A stretch of DNA of 64,000 nt from Girardinichthys multiradiatus (Eukaryota > Chordata > Actinopteri > Cyprinodontiformes > Goodeidae): NCBI RefSeq assembly GCF_021462225.1, contig NC_061794.1:20139284-20203283 (forward strand), in the 5' to 3' direction. Each line of letters opens with the position of its first letter. The stretch's first letter is position 1. This document shows positions 12,301-23,835 of this stretch, in pieces. Below the pieces are notes generated by a model. That model did not search any database. It had not been told where the DNA came from and was given only the letters and a program-made list of their open reading frames with translations. The position numbers were made by a program, and so were the translations under genes.

Positions 12301-12544
12301 GTTTGCCTTCAAAAAGTTACTTACAAAACAGGAGCTAGACGTAATCCAGTATTTATAAAGACAAAAACCTTTCACATACAAGTGGAAGCTGAAGAAAAAT
12401 ACAAGTTTTTCACATTTTTCTAAGTATTTTTACTGAGCTTAGTTTACTTGGATAGTCCTAAATGAAATCTGGTGCATCAAAATGCCTTAAGAAGTCTTCC
12501 AATTAGTAAAGGCCAAAAATTTGACCATTTATCTAAATTTGACC

Positions 12545-12945
12545 AAACATGATGTATAGCAAAACCTGGTGGTAGCAGCATTTTTTGTGGAGTTGCTGAT
12601 CTTCACCTGGGGTAGGGAAGCTGAGTTAATGGGAAGATAGGTGATAAACTCTAGGGCAGTCCTGTAAAAGATCCTGTTAGGACCTGCAAAAGACTTGAGA
12701 GTATGGCTGCAACTTACGATTAGTTTGCTGATCGATTAATGTATCGACTATTTTTTGGACTTATCTCCATACTCCAGTTAACGATTATTCGATTACTAAA
12801 TTAGTTGATGATTATTTCAATAATAGATAAATTACGATTTTTCTGATTAATTGTTTCAGCCCTACTTGACAATGGGGTGGAGGTTCACCTTCCAACAGAA
12901 CCACAACCCTAAACATGCAGTTAGAGCTACAACAGATCATCTTGC
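12545..12945 (+). mobile_element. Tc1-like transposase remnant, split by a MITE
   Basis: Starts at AAACCTGGTGGTAGCAGCA, the segment encoding the GGGS-type stretch of a common fish Tc1 transposase. It continues through GGTAGGGAAGCTGAGTTAATGG and GCAAAAGACTTGAGA. After the 163-bp insertion at 12701-12863 it resumes at ATGGGGTGGAGGTTCACCTT and reaches AACCCTAAACATGCAGTTAG, corresponding to the (D)NxPKH region around the second catalytic aspartate. Both ends are missing. The same family also appears at 26755-27140, 31335-32205 and 36620-37090. Confidence 0.65.
12701..12863. mobile_element. hAT-type MITE nested in a Tc1 remnant
   Basis: Left end TATGGCTGCAACTTACGAT and right end (inward) AGGGCTGAAACAATTAATC form the familiar GGGCTGCAAC-type hAT terminus. 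The flanks ACTTGAGA (12693-12700) and ACTTGACA (12864-12871) are an 8-bp target duplication with one mismatch. Removing the insert restores the continuity of the surrounding Tc1 remnant, which fixes the order of events. No coding capacity. Confidence 0.7.
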
Positions 12946-13692
12946 TTTATATTTAAAACTGACTAAATAAACACGCTCACATGAACTATGGATTTAACTT
13001 ATACAGTAGCCAATGGCTTATTCTTAGAGACAGGCTTCAATAGAGGCCTTCACTACCACCCACAATAAGAAATAAAAGAGTTTTCAATTTATGCAGTTGG
13101 ATTCTAAAAATCACATAAGATCTGATTAACTGAGGATAAATGCCATGGATGCTCACATTAAAGCATAAATATTCATGGTGGAGGGGAGCAAGAAATAAGT
13201 AATATTTATGTCAGATGAAAGTATATAACACTGAATAATTCACCGCATGGGGCCATCTATAATTCATCTGGTTCGATTCTATGATTAAAGCATTTGAATG
13301 TGTTCGCCAGGGGTGTTTACATGTTCGGTCAGAGCCATGTTTAACAGAGGAGAAAGTCGCTGCGCTGGAAGAGTGGTGTTGGTGGTGGTGAGGGGATAGC
13401 CAGAATCGCCTGAATCCCTTTTAAAAAAAAAGTAGCTGACAAGGAATATTCCACATCCTCATCAAGATGTGTGGTTCAAAACCTGCACCCAGCTATCCCG
13501 TTAAAAGCTATACATCAGAGTGTTATTTTTCCTGTTTTTGAGATCTGCAGCTAGGTAGAGTTTAGAGAAGCTCCGCCATGAGGTCCAATGCCCAGATGGT
13601 AAAGTCTAATTCTATACTACAGCACAGTGCTTGACTTGCATAAAGGACCACAGCTAAAATGAGACACAGGTAAAAGAAAAAAAAAAACTCAC

Positions 13693-13968
13693 CGAGTGCA
13701 TAGGCCCAGAGAGGAGGTGAGTGTCCTGACCCAGCATGTTAGACATCATGAGGGCGGGCAGCTCGGGATAGGAGTAGGTGTTGAGCAAGCCGTTGTGAGG
13801 CAGGGAGTGGAAGGGGTATCCCGACTCATGCTCTGTGAGGTGAAGCAGTGAAGGGTCAATGTGGTTTGGAGGCGTGATGGGGGGAATCTCATAGTCTTCG
13901 TCCCCTGTGCCCCCTCCTCCTCCTCCTCCTCCACCACCGCTGCTGCCTCTACCCTGACCGGAGTAGCT
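13693..13968 (-). CDS. tox2: TOX family HMG-box factor, internal exon (TOX2-like)
   Basis: A 276-bp, 92-codon internal exon, phase 0 at both ends. On the minus strand the acceptor is TTGTTTTAG at 13969 and the donor is CACTCG|GTGAG at 13692. It reads SYSGQGRGSS, then a run of about nine glycines, then GDEDYEIPPITPPNHIDPSL, LHLTEHESGY, and ends with SNMLGQDTHLLSGPMHS. The DYEIPPITPPN block and the QDxHLLSG ending fit vertebrate TOX2 better than TOX (DFNIPPITPPS) or TOX3 (EFEIPPITPPP). This is the acidic N-terminal region of a nuclear DNA-bending transcription regulator, upstream of the HMG box. The HMG-box exon is not in the window. The glycine run is encoded by GGT/GGA repeats and may vary in length. 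The 63-aa minus frame at 13746-13937 is a shadow. Confidence 0.85.
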
Positions 13969-15439
13969 CTAAAACAATAAGAAACAATGGGAAGAGAACT
14001 TATAGCACCTTTTACCTGTTTTCTCTTTGTTAGGTTTGTAAAAAGGCAATTTAAGTATACATAAACAAAAGCAAAGAAAATTATTTTGGTAAGTCAGAGA
14101 TAGACAGTATTACATAGAGATGCACTGTAAAACTGGAATTGGACGATTAGATCCTTGACCCTCCCTGAACGATTGGATTGTTGAAAACTAAAACTTCAAT
14201 CCGTTTTTGAGTCAGTGAAGGTACCACATAGATGCGCTAACTGGTTGCAGAGACAACAAAACTCTTGTGTGGAAGCTGTTGACTAAGTAAGAAATGTCCA
14301 GCTATTATTTATTTAGCATTTAGCAAAGTGGCTTCATTTTTACCCAACTATCAAGAGTTCAATTCTCTCTCTCAAGGTACAAGCTGGATAATGCAACCTT
14401 TGCAGTCTTCTGGAAATCTCAGAAATAAGGTAAGGCTCTATTTTACAGGGAATACACATAGAACCTATTGTTAGTCATGTAATTGTGATAACATTTCTGA
14501 ATATTGCCATGATGATATTGATAATTTTGATTCACATTTTGCCGAATCTTTCTTTTTCTTTATGACAATGTCCACACCACTCTTTGTGAGTTTTAGCATC
14601 CCAGCCACTAAAAATATAAATTAAAGTTGGCCGATGAGAGCAGTGAAAGTCTGTCCAACGCCAAATATCTTATTGGCATTTAGAATTTTCATACATGGCA
14701 CTCAAAACATAATAGCCAAACAAATATTAAAACTAAGCAGTCTATTGCAATCGCAGAAATGCAAACAGTGATATTGTGATGGCGACTGCGATTCAGTATA
14801 TTGTGCAGCCCTAAAGCTAATCATGCTAAATGCTAATATATGATGTTTAAAACAGTTTAAAATGTAACTCTGTAATCATTTTGTCTTTTGTTTTGACTAA
14901 TCAGAGAAATCAGGTTTAAGTGCAGAGCTGAGTAAGACCGATTTCTCTCTCACACAGTGTGACGTCACCTCTGGTCCTGATATAAATAAATAATGACTGA
15001 TCATAGAAAGACATTTGAAGGCTCCTGAATGAATAAATAATTTAATAATCTTCACATAAGAGAAAATCAGAGTTTTTTTCTCTTAAATATAAAGATGTTT
15101 CTTTACTTTTGAAAAGATCTTCTTAAAAACAATTTATTATCTTAAAATGATATGAGGCACTAAGAGTGATAAAAAATATTTTTGTTTTAAATGGGTCCAA
15201 TTAAGTGGGGAATTTATCATATACATAGATTTTCCAGGTTTCTTTATTATATTTTGGTTTTTGAAAAATCATTGTTTTATGTTTCTACAAAAAAATATTT
15301 CCGTTGCTATTTATAGAATCAGCTTATTAGAATCAAAAATTGGTCACAATATCTCCAGTCTGTGTATCTGTAGTTTCATACCAGCAAAATAGAAAGTAGA
15401 TGGCACTAAAAAATATGTGTGCTTCTTTCTTTAAACAGC
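13969..15439. other. Start of the 25-kb tox2 intron
   Basis: Intronic sequence between the 92-codon exon and Tc1 copy 1. It holds probable decayed hAT-MITE sequence and no recognisable coding segment. Confidence 0.5.
14485..14815. mobile_element. Possible decayed hAT MITE
   Basis: Ends with TATTGTGCAGCCCTAAAGC, the typical right end of fish hAT MITEs. The interior has ATTGTGATAAC and GATATTGATAATTTTGATTC words found in such elements. The left terminus and a target duplication could not be fixed. Confidence 0.25.
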
Positions 15440-15441
15440 TA

Positions 15442-17051
15442 CAGGTCCTTCTCAAAATATTAGCATATTGTGATAAAGTTCATTATTTCCCATAATGTCA
15501 TGAGGAAAATTTAACATTCATATATTTTAGATTCATTGCACACTAACTGAAATATTTCAGGTCTTTTATTGTCTTAATACGGATGATTGTGGCATACAGC
15601 TCATGAAAACCCAAAATTCCTATCTCACAAAATTAACATATTTCATCTGACCAATAAAATAAAAGTGTTTTTAATACAAAAAACGTCAACCTTCAAATAT
15701 TCATGTACAGTTATGCACTCAATACTTGGTCGGGAATCCTTTTGCAGAAATGACTGCTTCAATGCGGCGTGGCATGGAGACAATCAGCCTGTGGCACTGC
15801 TGAGGTCTTATGGAGGCCCAGGATGCTTCGATAGCGGCCTTTAGCTCATCCAGAGTGTTGGGTCTTGAGTCTCTCAACGTTCTCTTCACAATATCCCACA
15901 GATTCTCTATGGGGTTCAGGTCAGGAGAGTTGGCAGGCCAATTGAGCACAGTGATACCATGGTCAGTAAACCATTTACCAGTGGTTTTGGCACTGTGAAC
16001 AGGTGCCAGGTCGTGCTGAAAAATGAAATCTTCATCTCCATAAAGCTTTTCAGCAGATGGAAGCATGAAGTGCTCCAAAATCTCCTGATAGCTAGCTGCA
16101 TAGACCCTGTCCTTGATAAAACACAGTGGACCAACACCAGCAGCTGACACGGGACACCAGACCATCACTGACTGTGGGTACTTGACACTGGACTTCTGGC
16201 ATTTTGGCATTTCCTTCTCCCCAGTCTTCCTCCAGACTCTGGCACCTTGATTTCCGAATGACATGCAGAATTTGCTTTCATCCGAAAAAAGTACTTTGGA
16301 CCACTGAGCAACAGTCCAGTGCTGCTTCTCTGTAGCCCAGGTCAGGCGCTTCTGCCGCTGTTTCTGGTTCAAAAGTGGCTTGACCTGGGGAATGCGGCAC
16401 CTGTAGCCCATTTCCTGCACACGCCTGTGCACGGTGGCTCTGGATGTTTCTACTCCAGACTCAGTCCACTGCTTCCGCAGGTCCCCCAAGGTCTGGAATC
16501 GGCCCTTCTCCACAATCTTCCTCAGGGTCCGGTCACCTCTTGTTGTTGTGCAGCGTTTTCTGCCACACTTTTTCCTTCCCACAGACTTCCCACTGAGGTG
16601 CCTTGATACAGCTCTCTGGGAACAGCCTATTCGTTCAGAAATTTCTTTCTGTATCTTACCCTCTTGCTTGAGGGTGTCAATAGTGGCCCTCTGGACAGCA
16701 GTCAGGTCAGCAGTCTTACCCATGATTGGGATTTTGAGTGATGAACCAGGCTGGGAGTTTTAAAGGCCTCAGGAATCTTTTGCAGGTGTTTAGAGTTAAC
16801 TCGTTGATTCAGATGATTAGGTTCATAGCTCGTTTAGAGACCCTTTTAATGATATGCTAATTTTGTGAGATAGAAAGTTTGGGTTTTCATGAGCTGTATG
16901 CCAAAATCATCCGTATTAAGACAATAAAAGATCTGAAATATTTCAGTTAGTGTGCAATGAATCTAAAATATATGAATGTAAAATTTTCATCATGACATTA
17001 TGGAAAATAATGAACTTTATCACAATATGCTAATATTTTGAGAAGGACCTG
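15442..17051 (-). mobile_element. Full-length Tc1-like transposon, copy 1
   Basis: 1610 bp, flanked by TA at 15440-15441 and 17052-17053. Both ends begin CAGGTCCTTCTCAAAATATT, and the inverted repeats run about 200 bp (15442-15641 and 16852-17051). A single uninterrupted transposase frame lies on the minus strand. Copies 2 and 3 have the same ends and the same 1610-bp length. Similarity to those copies is high at DNA level, so insertion is recent compared with the other Tc1 remnants here. Confidence 0.93.
15719..16723 (-). CDS. Tc1-like DD34E transposase, intact frame
   Basis: 334 aa, start MGKTADLTAVQ and end AKGFPTKY. It catalyses cut-and-paste transposition at TA sites. The N-terminal ~110 residues form the paired-type helix-turn-helix DNA-binding region with a basic GRKKCGRKRC linker. 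The catalytic triad is complete: D148 (LFSDES), D238 (QHDLAP) and E273 (NPIENLWD), with 34 residues between the last two, the Tc1 spacing. No stop or frameshift is present, and the length equals the full frame of both sister copies. However, this copy differs from both sisters at several sites where they agree (R12, I24, R37, T61, D205, Y208, V242, V315) and reads VWCPVS where they read VWGAVS or VWGVVS. It may therefore be open but impaired. Host regulation is not visible. Confidence 0.9.
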   Translation of the reverse strand: MGKTADLTAVQRATIDTLKQEGKIQKEISERIGCSQRAVSRHLSGKSVGRKKCGRKRCTTTRGDRTLRKIVEKGRFQTLGDLRKQWTESGVETSRATVHRRVQEMGYRCRIPQVKPLLNQKQRQKRLTWATEKQHWTVAQWSKVLFSDESKFCMSFGNQGARVWRKTGEKEMPKCQKSSVKYPQSVMVWCPVSAAGVGPLCFIKDRVYAASYQEILEHFMLPSAEKLYGDEDFIFQHDLAPVHSAKTTGKWFTDHGITVLNWPANSPDLNPIENLWDIVKRTLRDSRPNTLDELKAAIEASWASIRPQQCHRLIVSMPRRIEAVISAKGFPTKY

Positions 17052-17053
17052 TA

Positions 17054-18654
17054 CATGTAGAAAAGATAAAGAAGCCTTTTTGTGTGCTTGGAACTCAAAG
17101 AAATAAGCAAAAGTAATAAAAAAAAAATGTTACTTTTGTGGAATCAGCAGGCAAACTGCTTATGAAACATTTTCCAGACTAAAATAAAGTCGCTAATTAG
17201 CTTTTAAATGCACCTGTTTATTTGTGTTGTTTATACTCAAATTTGCAGCCTTTCCAGATACAGAACTGCAGCAGTTAGAGTGTTTTGTGCTGCAAATAAA
17301 AATAATTAGAAATGCAAATTATCGCACTTGGAAAAGTGTAAAGAATTCATTCAGCACAATCGTACTGAGCAAATTAATTAGTTAGACAACAACAGCTGCT
17401 ATACAGAATAATTTGCTTCAGAAATCTTGACAGCTTTGAAGCAACAAACTGTCAGCTTGCGCCTCCTAAAAAACAGTGAATCAAATTCATTACGTGGAAA
17501 AACACACCACAGAGAGTCACTTAGTTGTGATATTATAATCTCATAATTACTATGGCAATTTTGTTTATATAAACAGAAAACCTGAACTGAACAACACTCG
17601 CACTGCTTATTATGGAATAAATTCTGACTATCCAATAGTTCAAGCTGGAGAGAGTTTTATGGGACTAATAAGGTGATACACGAGCAGTGTCTTTTCCAGG
17701 CCCTATCTTGACATAATGTTTCACAAAGAAATATGGTTTCATGCTCTCAAAAAGCATACTGAGAGTATTCACCAGGGAGTGAAAAGCAATTTTGTCAGAG
17801 GCAATCTGATGCCAACTCCCTTTTATAATGACTGAAGAAAATTAATCATCACAAATAATATTCCAGTGTCAGCCATTCAAGAGCTTTTTAATAGAATTTT
17901 TATTATTCATGTCTCGTGGTACACATCAACTAGTCCGTTCTGCAACATTTCAGAAATCAATTCAATATCATCTTCATGTAGGCTGTCATCTTGCCTGCCA
18001 GCGCAGCAATTCATCTTGAAAACAAATACTTTTAGCAAACAAATGGCAAGAAACACTGGAAAAAAAAAAACAGCTGGAATGTGCTCACTAGTAGAACCGG
18101 TGCTTGAAGACAGGATGAAAAGTCTCATAATGTGCACTATCATTAGGGAGAAAATAATCATCATAATAAAAGAGGAGTATGTTTACTATCACGGGGTGAT
18201 GTGCTGTTTTCTCTTCCCATAACAGTTATTGCTCAGAGCTTGTTTAGAAATGATGTTAGCAACATTTTCTCCCATTATAAAATATTTCTGCATTTCTTTG
18301 ACATCTAGGATGTATTTGTGTTGTCATTGGTTGTTATTGTTAACATACATTACATGCAGGTATACATCAATATAATACAAATTTTTCCAAGCAACATTCA
18401 CTGGTCATTGAACACATCAGCTATTAAAAAAAATGGTTATAAGCGTGTGCCTAACAAGTGTTAGCACCAAAGCATCACAACAGCGAGATATTTAAGTTTA
18501 CAGCACAGCTCATAACCCTGTCATCAGGGTGCTTCCCTATATAGTTCAGAGATCATACATTTTGATTTGACTGATTGATTCTGACTCAAATAGATTTTCA
18601 CTAACACTGAAATGCCCAAAAGGATTTCCTATCTGCCATAATTAATTGTTTATT
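17054..18654. other. Intronic DNA, nothing recognised
   Basis: AT-rich unique-looking sequence. The largest frames (118 aa at 17866-18222 and an 85-aa antisense shadow) have no domain or splice context. Confidence 0.5.
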
Positions 18655-18817
18655 TGCACTTGTGGTGCCTATCTCCAACGGTCACTGGATGAGAGGTGGG
18701 TACACCCTGGACAGGTCGCCAGTCCATCACAGGGCAACACGGAGACACACAAGTCAAACAACCATGTTTACACGCATTCACAATTAAGTGCAATGTAGAG
18801 AAACCAGTAAACCTAAT
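18655..18817 (-). mobile_element. SINE fragment, reverse orientation
   Basis: On the minus strand this reads TTAGGTTTACTGGTTTCTCT, then TGTGTGTCTCCGTGTTGCCC, then GACTGGCGACCTGTCCAGGG, in the order of the middle and 3' part of the full-length copy at 49720-50075. It abuts LINE sequence at 18818. No flanking duplication could be identified. Confidence 0.6.
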
Positions 18818-19697
18818 ATGGTTAAGTTTGCAGACGACACCACTGTCATTGGACTGATCCAGGACGGTGATGAGTCTGCATACAGACAGGAGGTGGATCG
18901 GCTGGTACACTGGTGCGGTCAGAACTATCTTGAACTGAACCCACTCAAGACTGTGGAAATGGTGGTGGACTTTCGGAGAACACCAACCCCAAACACCCCC
19001 CTCACCATCCTCAACAACACTGTATCGGCCGTGGACCACTTCAGGTTCTTAGGAACCACCATCTCTGAGGACCTGAGATGGTCTTCACACATAGACACTG
19101 TTCGAAAGAAGGCCCAGCAGAGACTGTACTTCCTGAGGCAACTCAAGAAGTTCAACCTTCTAGGAGCGGTTGGTCATCTTCTACACTGCCATCATTCAGT
19201 CTGTCCTGTCTTCATCCATCTCAGTGTGGTTTGGCTCATCCACAAAAAAGGACAGGTCCAGACTGCAACGAATAATCAGGACTGCAGAGAGAATAATCAG
19301 AGCTGACCTTCCCTCCATCCAGGACTTATACAGGTCTAGGGTCAGGAAAAGAGCTGCCAAAATCTCTGCAGACCCCACACACCCTGCACATAAACTGTTT
19401 AGAGCTTTACCTACAGGCCGCCGCTACAGAGCACTGTTTACTAAAACCAGCCGCCACAGAGACAGTTTCTTCTCCCAGGCTGTTTCTCTGATGAACATTC
19501 AATAGAGTACAGAACAACAGCATACAGATGTTGCAAATGCACCTTTTTTATTAGATATGTGTATATTGTACATTGTAAATATGTAAATTTGTATATTCTG
19601 TAATGCAAAAACAGAACAAAAGAGCAAAGTGTCCCGGAGGCAAATTCCTTGTTTGTATGTACGAACTTGACAATAAAGCTGATTCTGATTCTGATAT
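18818..19697 (+). mobile_element. 5'-truncated CR1/L2-group LINE
   Basis: Starts inside a reverse transcriptase at VKFADDTTVIGLI, containing the FADD catalytic box. It continues through ELNPLKTVEMVVDFRR, FLGTTISEDLRWSSHIDTVR and, after a one-base frame change at about 19155-19175, FYTAIIQSVLSSSISVWFGS to the C-terminal end SFFSQAVSLMNIQ with a stop at 19503. A 3' UTR of about 190 bp ends in CAATAAAGCTGATTCTGATT, the ATTCTG-repeat tail used by this type of non-LTR element. 5' truncation and the frameshift make it dead. The exact clade (L2, Rex1 or CR1) is not resolved. Confidence 0.8.
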
Positions 19698-20347
19698 CTT
19701 TGGACTATGGCAGGAAGAGGGCGTACCTCAATATATATAACCCAAACATGTGAGGGGAAAACATGCAGACTCTGTGTAGAAAGGCCCAGACCACAGGTTT
19801 CGTAGGAGTAGTTTTGCTACACCATGCTTTTTACTTCCACATGAGTAATATTATTGTGACAGAACTCCATCAGATAAAGACATACACTTATAATTTATGA
19901 ACAAGCTTTACTATTCCAACGTTATTTTCTATCTGCTAAGCCTGCAGTGCCACTTGAGGTCAAGTTAATATACATTATCTATGTGTTATCATTGTAACCA
20001 CTTTGCACTGTTCTAACAAATATACTTTACCTACTGTAAGCATTGGTTTTGAAAGATTTATGTTGTGACAAAATAGATTTGGAAATGTGTAATTCTTCTG
20101 CCTAAAGCTGTTGCGTAATTTAGTAAATTTATTTATCACATGTTAATTTTATTCATCAAAATACCAGAATTTGCACAATACCTTACTATCTTTATCTGAT
20201 TACATCATTTTCACAAATTAATTCAGATGTTATGATCAAAAAGTCACTCAGTGAAGGAGCCTTTTTACCAAATAATCTTTAACTCTTACTTGAGTAATTT
20301 TTTTGGATGACAACTTTTTATTTATCCTCAAGTTAAAAATACTGAAG
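19698..20347. other. Intronic DNA, nothing recognised
   Basis: AT-rich stretch without recognisable coding or repeat ends. Confidence 0.5.
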
Positions 20348-20360
20348 CAACACTACTCTT

Positions 20361-20488
20361 TGCCCTGCGATGGAGTGGCGACGTGTCCAGGGTGTACCCC
20401 GCCTCCCGCCCATAGATTGCTGGAGACAGCCACCAGCTTCCCTGCAATCCACTATGGAAGAAGTGGTAGAAAATGACTGACTGACTGA
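20361..20488 (+). mobile_element. 5'-truncated SINE with 13-bp duplication
   Basis: Begins TGCCCTGCGATGGAGTGGCG, has the CGTGTCCAGGGTGTACCCCG core and ends in ACTG tandem units. A perfect 13-bp direct repeat CAACACTACTCTT flanks it (20348-20360 and 20489-20501). It is truncated at almost the same point as the copy at 8266-8386. Confidence 0.75.
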
Positions 20489-20529
20489 CAACACTACTCT
20501 TACTAAGTACAGTTTTTGGCTACTCTACA

Positions 20530-20612
20530 CAGCTCTTACCATAACCAGGATTTGAACCGAGGACCTCCTTGCTGCAAGGCAGTTCTGCTAAGAACTGCAC
20601 CACTATGCATCC
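20530..20612 (-). mobile_element. tRNA-like SINE head fragment
   Basis: On the minus strand this reads GTGGTGCAGTTCTTAGCAGA, then GCCTTGCAGCAAGGAGGTCC and GGTTCAAATCCTGG, the last a good internal B-box. It resembles the tRNA-like 5' part of the SINE at 49720-50075, without the rest of the element. Confidence 0.45.
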
Positions 20613-23461
20613 CACTTCTGATTTGTATCTGATTAAAACAAGAAACTGTTAATTTGGGTGTGATGTTATCACCAGATGAGATATCCAACTTCTGAGCAGA
20701 ACACAGCAGAATGTAGCTTTCATTTTACTGTTTAAGCACGGGCCACAGTTCACAGAGAATTTATAGGAAAAATTCTCAGCCATTCACATTCTGAATGCTG
20801 CTGCTGGACCTGAGACTCACCAGACAAGTGAAGGTTAGACAAATCTGTTATAATCTATTATTATCTGTTTGTATTATTTAGGCCTGTGTAAATTTAAGCC
20901 TTAGTTTCCTGTCCATATTTTGCATGCTTTGGTTGTCGTGCAGGATCGACTTCATCACTATGAATTAAATCTGCGTTGTGAGTCTCCCTTTACTAATTTT
21001 TCAAAACAATAATGGCGAACAAACTCCGTTGCGCGATCCTGTTGGGTAACTGAGTCTTGTAAATGCTGGGCCAGCTGGTCACACTCACCATACATCATTG
21101 CTCCCTCGACCCACAAAGCAAGCTTGTCCCTATACAAGTTAGCTGATGAAGGTCAGTGACAACCTTGCTCGGTGAATCATGGGGGTAACAGAGGTGGGCA
21201 GAGTTCTGCTCCCAAAGCCCCTTGCCCCTTTCACAAGACACGTGGACAGAATCAAAAGGCGCCTTGAAGTGTTGTTTCAGCAGCTTATGTCTCCAATAAA
21301 TATTCAACCAGTAGGGGGTCACCCACAGTTACCTATGATTTGATAAGGGGTTATAATCTTTCATGTTTCAAAAGAGTTAATGGATCCAAATGCAGATCAG
21401 ATGCACAATCAATGGAAATAGGAAGTAATATGAAACATTATGCAACTAAACAAAAGCATGCATAAGATTTGAGGATTTTTATGATTATTAAAGATTATTT
21501 AAATCACCACCATAATCGATCACAAATATTTAACTACCAAGACAAATAAAGTGATATGCAATGGGTAAGTACATTGGGTGCCAAATGGCAATACTTTGTA
21601 ACAAAATGGAGGTATGAACCAGACGCACGAATTGGGCAAACTGACCCAGAGAGTGTTAATGATGAAAAGTATTAAACTAGGTTTGTTTACTATTAATGTG
21701 CATACATTTAGATATGTGAAAAATCAATCAATTACATCAGTGGATATTCACCTCATGTTTAAGTATGAAATGGCTAAAATTATGCTTAAAAAGACAGGTT
21801 TACATTATTGGCATGGCTACATGTTTAGTATATCTATTGTAACCAATAGAGGAGAAATGCAATGAGTCAAACACATCATGTATCAGAGAGAGGTCTTTCC
21901 TCCAAGATGAAATGTATCTGTTTTGCATGTAGTAGGAATTAAATACCGTCGAAGGCTATTTTATGACCATGCCGTCTGCTATTTTCATGTTATTTTTCCC
22001 CTTTGCAGCTTTTTATGATGCCCTAGGAGATAAGACGCAGGACAAGGACATCACAAGTTTAACATTTTCTAACATGGATAAATAATTCATAAATATACTG
22101 TCTTTTAGGATGTGGAGGAGATAAAAGAAAGAGGGGGTCAAAAGAAACGCCAAATGTTGATTCAGCCTTCTCTCGCTGTAACCTTCAAGCCCCTTCCACT
22201 GAGGTGAAATTTAAGCAAATCTGTCATTTTCCTTGCGCAAGGACCTTTGAGGAAGCAATGTTTCTCTAATTTTCTTACTTTGACATTAACATACTAGGGG
22301 CAAGCCTTGACTTGACCGGGGATCAAAACAACATATTGTTAATGCTCTTTCAGGTAGTCTAAAGATAAGAAATGTTGCTGTGACGACTGTTTTAATTTAT
22401 AAACTAAAATAATACATAGATACCTAATTTCTAAAAATTCAGTCAGACAATAAAAGCACATGATGTTCTATGTGTAGATGTTTAGAAATATCAAAAATAT
22501 CTGCGTAATGAAGGTGAAATTTGCGAATTGCATGACTTTTCACTGTTACAGTATTAAAGCACTAAAGCGCCACAAACTGTCAATTGTATGGTATTCACCA
22601 GTGTAATAACTGAGGCTGAATCAAAAGTAACAATGAAGAAATCTAAAGAAAACAGAGCCAACTGCAACCCGTGTTTGGTAGGGGAGAAGCCTAACATTAT
22701 GCAAAGGAAAAACCTTCTTCATCCAGTTGCAACTAAAGCTTCTGTGACTGAAGCTGATTCACCACCATGACCTCCACAAAAACTCTTCACAGCACAACCT
22801 CAAACACTTGCTAGGGTTAATTTTGAACTTCAGCATATTTCGGTCCTTCTCAGACTGCGGGAGACTAAGGTTTGTTTCTGTATTTAGATTGTTAGATCGT
22901 TGCAACTGAGGTTAAAACTGTCTAACCAGAATTGAACATGGGCTGCTTCAATTAAAACATAGGCCTCACGGCTTTTACTGCAACCCCAATGATGTAACTT
23001 TCAGACACAACAGCATACAAAAATTATTTTTACCATCCCACTATACAAATACCTTTTCTGTTCATACCGCTTGTCCAGAGACCCTTTTTCTTCCATGTTG
23101 TCCTTTAGAGCACTCTTCTAACAGCAACAGATTCCACTCAGCATGTCTGGCAATCTGTAACTTTAACTGCAACTTTACAGATTGGAGTTGAAATGCAACA
23201 GGAGAACAAGTGAGACAAAAGCCACTTTGAAACCCAGTTTAAGGGGAAAGATAGTTCATATTAGGATGTATTTGAATGACCGATGAATTGATTGGGATTG
23301 TGACGTGCCAAACAAGTTGTTTTGTTCTGATAAAGATCCAAGTAATTTAGGTTTAGACATTTGTCAACACAGAGTCCCAATTCAGTGATACAATAAAGTT
23401 CATAAAATCAATGTCATGTACAGTTGAAAGCAGTTATTTACATACTTTACAAAGATCGCCA
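20613..23461. other. Intronic DNA, nothing recognised
   Basis: No domain-bearing frame or transposon end was identified. Frames at 21095-21322, 21614-21865 and 22588-22770 look like chance. The block at about 22090-22290 is repeat-free and could be conserved, but nothing specific can be said. Confidence 0.5.
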
Positions 23462-23544
23462 ATCCATCCATCCATCCATCCATCCATCCATCCATCCATC
23501 CATCCATCCATCCATCCATCCATCCATCCATCCATCCATCCATC
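23462..23544. repeat. (ATCC)n microsatellite
   Basis: About 20 uninterrupted ATCC units over 83 bp. Translated on the minus strand it makes a spurious MDGW-repeat frame (23400-23588). Confidence 0.97.
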
Positions 23545-23684
23545 AGTTCTTGGCAGTAACCAGTAAAAGAGGGAAATCCAAACATCACTCTTTAACCTAA
23601 AGTGGGTAACCCCAGGGTGTTCCCCACGAAGAGGGGATATCCAGTGAGTTCTGGCTCTACTCTCAGTGGTAAGTGTATGGACGT

Positions 23685-23827
23685 TAGAGCTGCGCGATAT
23701 GGCCTAAAATGAATACCATGATATATTGAGCAGTTCACCTCAGTAACGATAAATGAATGGTAACACTAACCTAACCACTACCAGTAAATTTCGATGTCTG
23801 TAAATTTTAGTTTATCGCCCAGCCCTA
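23685..23827. mobile_element. Short hAT-type MITE (143 bp)
   Basis: Left end TAGAGCTGCGCGATATGGCC and right end (inward) TAGGGCTGGGCGATAAACTA form the terminal inverted repeat. The flanks ATGGACGT and TTGGACAT are an 8-bp duplication with two mismatches. No coding content. Confidence 0.6.
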
Positions 23828-23835
23828 TTGGACAT

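Noticed and set aside
16319..16763. 95-aa and 109-aa frames antisense to the Tc1 transposase, repeated in copies 2 and 3
   Set aside because: Shadow frames; their recurrence only reflects the conserved transposase on the other strand.
17866..18222. 118-aa plus frame
   Set aside because: No domain, no codon bias, an antisense frame of similar length and an AT-rich setting.
18650..19039. 129-aa minus frame
   Set aside because: Antisense to the LINE and SINE sequence, not a separate gene.
23400..23588. Frame encoding repeated MDGW
   Set aside because: Translation of the ATCC microsatellite.
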